This document shows positions 59,935 to 64,000 of a stretch of DNA of 64,000 nt, piece by piece. The notes below the pieces were generated by a model that worked only from the letters and a program-made list of their open reading frames with translations, ran no database searches and had not been told where the DNA came from. The translations under genes were made by a program, and so were the position numbers. How positions within the stretch are numbered: position 1 is the stretch's first letter; every line of letters starts with the position of its first letter. The stretch lies in contig NC_135264.1 in the NCBI RefSeq assembly GCF_964204865.1, positions 7,098,001-7,162,000 of the forward strand, read 5' to 3'. The stretch is from Styela clava (Eukaryota > Chordata > Ascidiacea > Stolidobranchia > Styelidae).

Positions 59935-62922
59935 GCTTAGACCCGTTTTATGGTGGCCATCCGTTATTACCCGTTGCATATTCATTTATATATAGGTGAG
60001 GTTTAGAATATCAATATTTTCTTAGATATTTGTACCAGTGTATGAACAATTGTAACATTGATGACAAAATAATTTTAATGACGACACTAGGGATGATAAT
60101 CTGTAATATCTTTCGAATCTTGAACAAACATACTTATTCATACTAGACTTAAACCAGGAAAAATTTTAGGCGTTTTTGGATATTGAGATGTGACGTTAAA
60201 ACAAAGTAAGGCCAGATATATTCGAATAAGAGAAAATTGTTTGCGAAACATCTAACATTCCAGGGCCATATAATTCCGTTTGGTATCCATGTCTTTCAGT
60301 TGCGTTTCGTTCTTTATATATAGCAGAAAGAATGAAAAGTTTTGACTTTCGGATTCCGGTTCTTCTTTGAACGACATTTTCTGTCTTTGAAGTCGTCTTT
60401 TTCTAAAGCTTCCGGTTTTCGAATGTATACTACCATCACGATTGGAGACCACATGGGTGGTTTGTTGTTGTATAGATGTTATAGATTCCATTTTAACATA
60501 TTATAGTAATTAGACGTATTGATGTACAGCCTAATTCTAAACTGCTCTCTGTGTCCTAAAGTACCACTAATAACGGGTATATAAATGAACATCTTCCATC
60601 ACTCAATGCTGTATGCATCAGATAAATGCTTGATCAAATTTAACTTTCGACCGATATATCTCGAAACAATATGAGCTGAGAGGTCACTGATGACACACTT
60701 TTTTATACAACCACGAATTTCTCTATAATTTGCATTTACGTGGTTTTTAAATTATAGGTGAATTTCAATAATCAAAATATATAAAGTTACAACACATTTT
60801 ATCTTCTAAAACAATATTATTTTCTTTTATTCGCGAACTTTTCAAAGTGCTATTATACTGTATATATACTACGTTGTCGAGTTTAAGGAAATGTTAGGTA
60901 TAGTCATAACATAAGGTGATTATTATTCACTACTCAGCTACATTCAAAAGGCGGTAGACATAAACCGTAAAGTGTTGAAGGTACCGACTAGGTATTTTTC
61001 ATATGTGAGTACTCTAGATATAAACTCTGCATAAGTAACAATTTAATTAGTATATATGTATATGTCAAAACATATTTAAACTTCACCTGCTGTGTACCAG
61101 TATATCATAATCCTAATTATTCATTAAAACACATAAAGACACAAATCTTTGAAAAGGTTTGGCTTTTAATAGACTAATACTCAAAAATCTGAATTCGGGT
61201 AAATTGAAAATGGTTTGAAAATAAAAATTAAACTCCGATTCCGAAGCGAACAATAAAATTATTTGTAATAAGCATTAAGGTGGACAAAATGATTTAAATA
61301 ACAAATTCACTCGAACAATGTGTATTTGGCAGCAGAGCCTTCTATCTCTAACTTAAAATCATTTATAAACCCATATGTTTGTCTGTTTATTCACAATATT
61401 CTTTAAAGATAAACTCAATCTACGCCCTGACCCGGAATACCTTGTGCGACTTATAACTTCGTACCTGTTCTCACTTCCTTATGCACTTTAAAATAATTTC
61501 TTTGGATTATCTTATAATTTCGATGAATTTCTGCAACAACAAACGTTTCATTTCGACATTCTGGCACGGCTTATTTTATATTTACTTAATTAAGACTCGC
61601 AACAATTCTTTAATCACTCGATTTCTACCTTTTCATATGGTTTCGACCTCGCAACCAAATGGCTTTACATTCCATAACTCAAACCTATAGACAGTGTTTT
61701 GATATGTAAGGTCGATGAAAATTCTTTTTTTAAAATAAAATAAGACATCGTCAAATACACCAAGTCAGACTACGTTGGTTTTCGGGACCTAGCTAAAAAA
61801 AACTGGATTACGCGGCGTTAAGTCGGCCCTGCGTTTCGTCACTACTGTCACATGGCCGACGCGAGTGTTTTTACTAAAATAAAGGCACAAAGCGTTAGAA
61901 AAGGGGTTGGAATTTCGGGATACCAACCCCATCTAAAAAAAAACTCAAAAACGTTACTCCATTAGATACAAATATATGCTAAAAATGTTCTGTGAGCCGC
62001 ACGGAATGTATCAGCATGACAGAGTTTGGACCACCCTGGTCTACCTTATCAAGAAACTCCCGACTTTGCTGACCAATATATCGTTGAAATGCGATCGTGG
62101 AACCGCCACATAGTGTAAATAGTTCATTGGTCCAATTGTTGAAGAAAATAAAAAAATTTTCAAAATAAAAATGCGGCAACAAGGTGCAGCAACAAGGTAA
62201 ATACTAGAAAGCAAAAACCACAACATTTTGAGAAAACGACTCATAGGCTCATTTCGTGTCCAATAAATAAGTTTCAGTGTTTCTTTTTAGTAAAGAAGGT
62301 TAATATGATACTTGAAGACAAAAAATAAGCGAACATTTTGAAGTTTGAGTCGTCTGTTGAACTTGTAATATTTTAATAAATACCGATAAACTATATAAAA
62401 TTCTGCTCTAAAATTTCTGTGATGCCCCTCCTTGCTTGGTACCCTAAGCACGTGCTTATATTGTTTAATGGTTAATCCGGCGCTGTCAGTACCTGTCATG
62501 TTTGTTCAATGTATATATATATATATATATATATTTTATACAATATGAATTTTTTCTTTTATTTTTTCAAATTTGGTATACTGTTCCTTGAACTGACACA
62601 TATTAAATTTGTATTGCAAAAACTATGCAAGTTTTACGAAAAATCAACATTAAACCGTGCATACAGAAACTGTAGCCTACTCATTTAGAAACTGGCTATA
62701 CACTATCAGCAGTACTCGACCTGTTGTGAAATCAGATTTTCCGCAAACATGAAAATTTATAAACAAATATATTGTTACTAAGAACTGTTCTATATCAAAA
62801 GTTATCAACTAGAAATCAAGCTAAAAATATTTACCGTCTTTATTACCGCAGACAAAAAATCAACATTGAACCATGCATATACAGAAACTGTATTAATTTA
62901 GAAACTGATTATACACTTATAC
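59935..62922. other. Stretch without recognised genes
   Basis: AT-rich with a (TA)n run near 62510 and a diverged direct repeat (62640-62700 against 62850-62920). One minus-strand open frame at 60252-60491 (79 codons, containing S-F-R-K-R-R-L-Q-R-Q-K and E-E-P-E-S-E-S) could be a first exon, but I see no supporting donor or partner exon. Confidence 0.35.
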
Positions 62923-62988
62923 CAGGGGTGTGCAACCTTTATTACAGGAGAGCCAGGTACAAGTAACTGGGTGAAGCCGCGGGCCGCA
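62923..62988. mobile_element. hAT left-end remnant
   Basis: Starts CAGGGGTGTGCAACC and runs to GCGGGCCGCACC, a common hAT end. It is interrupted at 62989 by another element. Confidence 0.45.
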
Positions 62989-63768
62989 CCTAGAAACTCT
63001 ACCTACGAAAGGCTCTGGATACGAAAAGTCCGAATTACGAAAATTTTTATCGTAAAAATATTGCTACGGCTATCGTAAGATTTTCTACATACGAAAGGCC
63101 GAAAACTTAAAAATATGTGCAGTGATATTTGTTTATCTTAGAAAAATTTAATGCAGTGCTTGAATAAGCAATGTCCAATTCGAATTTAAAAATCGAATAT
63201 CGCGACCTTCGAATATCGTTTTTCGTGTTTATAAGAATATCGAATATGGCGCACATATCCTAGCGCCGTCGTCCACGTTTTGATTTGAAATATTTTACAA
63301 TTATTGACCCGTTTTTTCCCCGCGGGCATAGCGAAATTTAGTGAGAAGACGATGATACAATAAAAAAATTTGAATTGCATGTGTGCGTGCTCATTATCGA
63401 AAATTACGTTCTCTCTCAGCGGTCAGCTTTTGCCGCCTCCTCCCACTCTCTGCGGTCTTCGTTTAGCGTAGCCTAGTCTACCCAACGCCAAAGATAAACA
63501 AACATACCGTTCGTAGTGTTTTTATTCGGTATTTCTCTGTTCTTTCTTTTTTCCATATGTACCTTCTTTATTTATGATGCAGTAATTTAAGTCTAACATG
63601 TATTTGTTGCGGGTTCTAACCATTATTATGATTTATACAAATGTTATGTCCATTTTGTAGGGGCTTAGACCGTTAGGGCATTTACAGGTGAAATGTATCC
63701 CTACTTACGGAATTTTCTACCTACGAAGGAATTTACGAAACGAATAAATTATGTAGATAGAGTTTATA
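62989..63768. mobile_element. Element with TAGAAACTCTACCTAC-type ends, about 780 bp
   Basis: Left end TAGAAACTCTACCTACGAAA and right end (complemented) TATAAACTCTATCTACATAA are imperfect inverted repeats. CCTACGAAAGG-type words lie inside both ends. The part 63170-63310 is related in inverted orientation to 3955-4100 of the hAT at 2645. Target duplication not established. Confidence 0.5.
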
Positions 63769-64000
63769 CTGTAGTTGCAAGCACAACTTTTTTATTGATC
63801 TTATGGCATTGTTAGGGGTTCTAGCAGAAATGTTGAGTTAAAATGCATAGATTTCTAATGAAAACAGCTATTCAAATTTATTATCACACCGACTTTAAAC
63901 GAATACAGTATAAAAAACCTGTTTTTATAACATTTTTTTGTTTGTTTTTGGAACAGGATTTTGCTAACTAGTTTTGCTAATATGACAGTAGCAGTCAAGT

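Noticed and set aside
60252-60491. 79-codon frame with a basic and an acidic stretch
   Set aside because: No convincing donor, no partner exon and no recognised domain. Kept only as a remark in the surrounding stretch.
1-64000. CRISPR arrays, rRNA, operons or replication origins
   Set aside because: None visible. The direct repeats found are tandem duplications, minisatellites or transposon ends in eukaryotic DNA.

Overview
The window is animal nuclear DNA. It is AT-rich, protein-coding sequence sits in short exons with ordinary GT/AG junctions, and the rest is dominated by hAT-type DNA transposons, MITEs, microsatellites and one decayed Ty3/gypsy element. There are no bacterial operons, rRNA genes or CRISPR arrays. 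The domain content (CUB-type receptors, ornithine carbamoyltransferase, DUF4371/ZMYM1-type hAT transposase) fits an invertebrate animal. A tunicate or another marine invertebrate is my guess, but the sequence does not settle it.

The main content (about 0.6 to 36.4 kb, all on the minus strand) is a tandem array of six related genes for type I membrane proteins. Each copy has a signal-peptide exon, a CUB-like domain split over two exons, a Ser/Thr-rich stalk with one transmembrane helix, and a short cytoplasmic tail that, where present, carries a Y-S-x-V/I motif and a C-terminal L-Y-x-x motif. Two sub-types occur: type A (copies 1 and 3) and type B (copies 2, 4, 5, 6), in the order A-B-A-B-B-B. 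Copies 2, 5 and 6 have open reading frames across every exon (313, 307 and 307 residues). Copies 1, 3 and 4 carry lesions (stop codon, frameshifts, deletion of the tail exon, a 10-base deletion in the membrane segment). The four B copies show all four combinations of two 5' halves and two 3' halves, with a crossover visible inside exon 3 of copy 6, so the array is reshuffling by recombination.

Transposons interrupt the array. Several have perfect 8-9 base target duplications, and empty sites can be read from sister copies. Intron 1 of copy 4 has been expanded to 4.7 kb by a 694-bp foldback element and by a 2.06-kb hAT element that itself holds two younger MITEs and a broken transposase.

From 37 to 64 kb the sequence is mostly repeats with a few genic pieces on the plus strand: a two-exon lysine/arginine-rich fragment (40.0-40.45 kb), an unrecognised gene of small exons with matching phases (45.45-46.53 kb), a decayed Ty3/gypsy element (48.0-49.3 kb), and two exons of ornithine carbamoyltransferase (50.85-51.82 kb) whose remaining exons I could not find. 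Beyond 52 kb I see only MITEs, a probable tRNA-derived SINE, recent tandem duplications and sequence I cannot assign.
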